Notes under the pieces: model-generated
The model's input: only the letters and a program-made list of their open reading frames with translations
The model's database searches: none
Told to the model about the DNA's origin: nothing
Shown here: piece by piece, positions 62,563-64,000 of the stretch
How the letters are laid out: each line of letters opens with the position of its first letter
Position numbering within the stretch: position 1 is the first letter of the stretch
Made by a program: the position numbers and the translations under genes
NCBI RefSeq assembly: GCF_003443995.1
Contig: NZ_QWEY01000001.1
Span: 248,001-312,000, forward strand
Reading direction: 5' to 3'
DNA: 64,000 nucleotides
Source: Pseudotabrizicola alkalilacus
GTDB taxonomy: Bacteria; Pseudomonadota; Alphaproteobacteria; Rhodobacterales; Rhodobacteraceae

Positions 62563-63228
62563 CTAGTCGATCACCTCATCCGCCGTGACACCCCACAGGC
62601 TGCTGACCGGGGCCCAGCCGCGCTGCCCGTCCACTGTAACCCGGCACCAGCCATCAGCACAGCCGATCACCCGCGCGACCACCCCGCGCTCGGCCTGAAA
62701 TGCCGCCAGCGAGGTGGTATCGTCGCGGCTGTAAAACGTTGCCATATCTTCGGCCACCATCACCGAGCGCACGCCAGACAGCAGCGCATAATGCACCCAG
62801 CCACCCACGCCTTCGGCATCCTCGACCCGGCGCCAGTGGCCATGTTCGGCGGTGATCTTGAGCGGCATGCCGACCCGTGTGAACACCCAGTCGATCCGGT
62901 GCGACAACCCCGGCCCGCGCCGGGCATTGCCCTCGCCCGATTTGAGCGAGACATAACGCGGCAGCGGCAGGTTGGTCACCGCGCCCTTGTTCGGATCGCG
63001 CGGCTCTGCCACCGGCGCGGCCGCCGGCGGAGCGGGTGGCCCTAACGGCCGCATCGCGGGCGCGGCACCGGTGGCCTCGGTCGCCGTCAGCGGCACCGTT
63101 TCGGGCGCTGCCGGGGCCGACACCAGCACCGGCCGCGGCTTTGGCCGCACCACATCCGACAGCACCGGACCCGCCCCCGCGATCAGGGCCACGCCCGTCA
63201 GCAATGCCTTCAGCATGTCGTTCACCAT
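62563..63228 (-). CDS. exported SH3-domain protein
   Basis: 221 aa from ATG 63228 (ATG 63216 is an alternative). Signal peptide near MLKALLTGVALIAGAGPVLS, Pro/Ala-rich linker (about 30-85), then two bacterial SH3-like modules (YVSLKSGEGNARRGPGLSHR with RIDWVFTRVGMPLKI, and GVVARVIGCADGWCRVTVDG with QRGWAPVSSLWGV). Such proteins bind cell-wall or membrane components. Divergent from the dehydrogenase gene. Confidence 0.82.
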   Translation of the reverse strand: MVNDMLKALLTGVALIAGAGPVLSDVVRPKPRPVLVSAPAAPETVPLTATEATGAAPAMRPLGPPAPPAAAPVAEPRDPNKGAVTNLPLPRYVSLKSGEGNARRGPGLSHRIDWVFTRVGMPLKITAEHGHWRRVEDAEGVGGWVHYALLSGVRSVMVAEDMATFYSRDDTTSLAAFQAERGVVARVIGCADGWCRVTVDGQRGWAPVSSLWGVTADEVID

Positions 63229-63401
63229 CCGCCTGTGGCCGGGTATGCCCCCGGTCTGTTGGTTCTGCTTGTCGGACAGCCCGGCAAAGGGCTGCCTCCA
63301 CTCAACTTTCGGGCCTTGATCGCTTAGGGTCTTGTGCCCCGCCCCGGTTCCCGTCACTTTGCCCTCAGGCGCGCGCCAAGATCAAGTCCAGGGAGGCCTC
63401 G

Positions 63402-64000
63402 ATGCCCGCACAACGGCTAAGTGTTGTAGTCACGCGACGGTTGCCCGAACCCGTCGAGACGCGGATGAAGGAACTGTTCGATGTCGAGCTGCGCGACCCC
63501 GACACCCGGATGACGCGCGAAGAGCTGGCGAATGCCATGCGCCGTGCCGATGTGCTGGTGCCCTGTGTCACCGACCCGATTGATGCCGCCTTGATCGGTC
63601 AGGCGGGCGACAAGCTGAAACTCATCGCCAATTACGGCGCGGGGGTTGACCACATCGACGTCGCCACCGCCCGCCAGCGCGGGATTCTGGTGTCAAACAC
63701 CCCCGGCGTGGTCACCGAAGACACCGCCGACATGACCCTGGCGCTGATCATGGCCGTCACCCGCCGCATTCCCGAAGGACTGGCGGTGATGCAGGCGGGG
63801 GCGTGGCAGGGCTGGGCCCCCACCGCGTTCATGGGCGGGCGTCTGGGCGGCAAACGGCTGGGCATCCTTGGCATGGGCCGGATCGGTCAGGCCGTTGCCC
63901 GTCGCGCCCGTGCCTTTGGCATGCAGGTGCATTACAACAACCGCAAACGCCTGCGCCCCGAGCTGGAGGCGGAGCTGGACGCGACCTTCTGGGAAAGCCT
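63402..64000 (+). CDS. D-2-hydroxyacid dehydrogenase (glyoxylate/hydroxypyruvate reductase type), 5' part
   Basis: At least 199 codons to the window end; GGGAGG precedes the ATG. N-terminal substrate domain then the NAD-binding domain with LGILGMGRIGQAVARRARAF (Gly-x-Gly-x2-Gly, about residues 152-171); NYGAGVDHIDVATARQRGIL and VTEDTADMTLALIMAVTRR precede it. The catalytic Arg-Glu-His part lies beyond the window. Probably reduces glyoxylate or hydroxypyruvate; exact substrate open. Confidence 0.88.
   Translation, partial: MPAQRLSVVVTRRLPEPVETRMKELFDVELRDPDTRMTREELANAMRRADVLVPCVTDPIDAALIGQAGDKLKLIANYGAGVDHIDVATARQRGILVSNTPGVVTEDTADMTLALIMAVTRRIPEGLAVMQAGAWQGWAPTAFMGGRLGGKRLGILGMGRIGQAVARRARAFGMQVHYNNRKRLRPELEAELDATFWES

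Overview
The window is a chromosomal segment of a high-GC alphaproteobacterium, most likely a member of the Rhodobacterales (Rhodobacter/Paracoccus/Roseobacter-type). The evidence is a bztABCD amino-acid transporter operon of the Rhodobacter type, the local order rpoA-rplQ-protease-rarA-rluC-ATP12 chaperone, the sequence character of the ribosomal and enzyme proteins, and the almost exclusive use of GC-rich codons. No IS element, prophage or CRISPR array is visible.

Region 1 (1-12.9 kb) is a surface-polysaccharide locus and the most accessory-looking part. It opens with the end of a murA-type gene and a murB-type gene, tightly coupled to a glycosyltransferase, a hexapeptide acyltransferase and a Wzy/ligase-like membrane protein. 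Then follow a GT4 glycosyltransferase, a short GT26-like protein, a Wza-type export lipoprotein and a methyltransferase. On the opposite strand lie a WecA/MraY-like initiating sugar-phosphate transferase and a NusG/RfaH-like antiterminator. Next to them sits a convergent pair of mutually paralogous small regulators; one has a promoter whose -35 is overlapped by a strong palindrome.

Region 2 (12.9-19.5 kb) holds serC-serA (serine synthesis), a metallophosphatase, an MFS transporter with a small membrane protein, and an acetyl-CoA acetyltransferase.

Region 3 (19.8-29.7 kb) is the end of the S10 cluster plus the spc and alpha operons: rpmC-rpsQ-rplN-rplX-rplE-rpsN-rpsH-rplF-rplR-rpsE-rpmD / rplO-secY-adk / rpsM-rpsK / rpoA-rplQ. 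Several hairpins break it into segments, and a 49-codon secreted His/Cys-rich gene is inserted between rpmD and rplO. Region 4 (29.7-39.3 kb) carries a Deg-type periplasmic protease, rarA, an RluC-type pseudouridine synthase, an ATP12-type assembly factor and bztABCD.

Region 5 (39.3-54.3 kb) has housekeeping genes: an RsuA-type pseudouridine synthase, a SixA-like phosphatase, a ferredoxin-like protein, argB, an SDR, ttcA, an EAL phosphodiesterase, yidC-MOSC-engB, and convergent to these yidD-rnpA-rpmH. A TVP38 protein, a Lpd/MerA-like flavoprotein, a histidine kinase and tRNA-Arg(ACG) follow. The strand pattern suggests that the block from the SDR to engB is inverted relative to an ancestral rpmH-rnpA-yidD...yidC-MOSC-engB-argB order.

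Region 6 (54.4-64 kb) contains an ECF sigma factor coupled to a membrane vWA protein, a repeat-rich secreted peptidoglycan-binding-like protein, a TetR-aminotransferase-TPP decarboxylase operon resembling AruH/AruI arginine transamination, a CDF metal exporter, an SH3-domain exported protein and the start of a D-2-hydroxyacid dehydrogenase.
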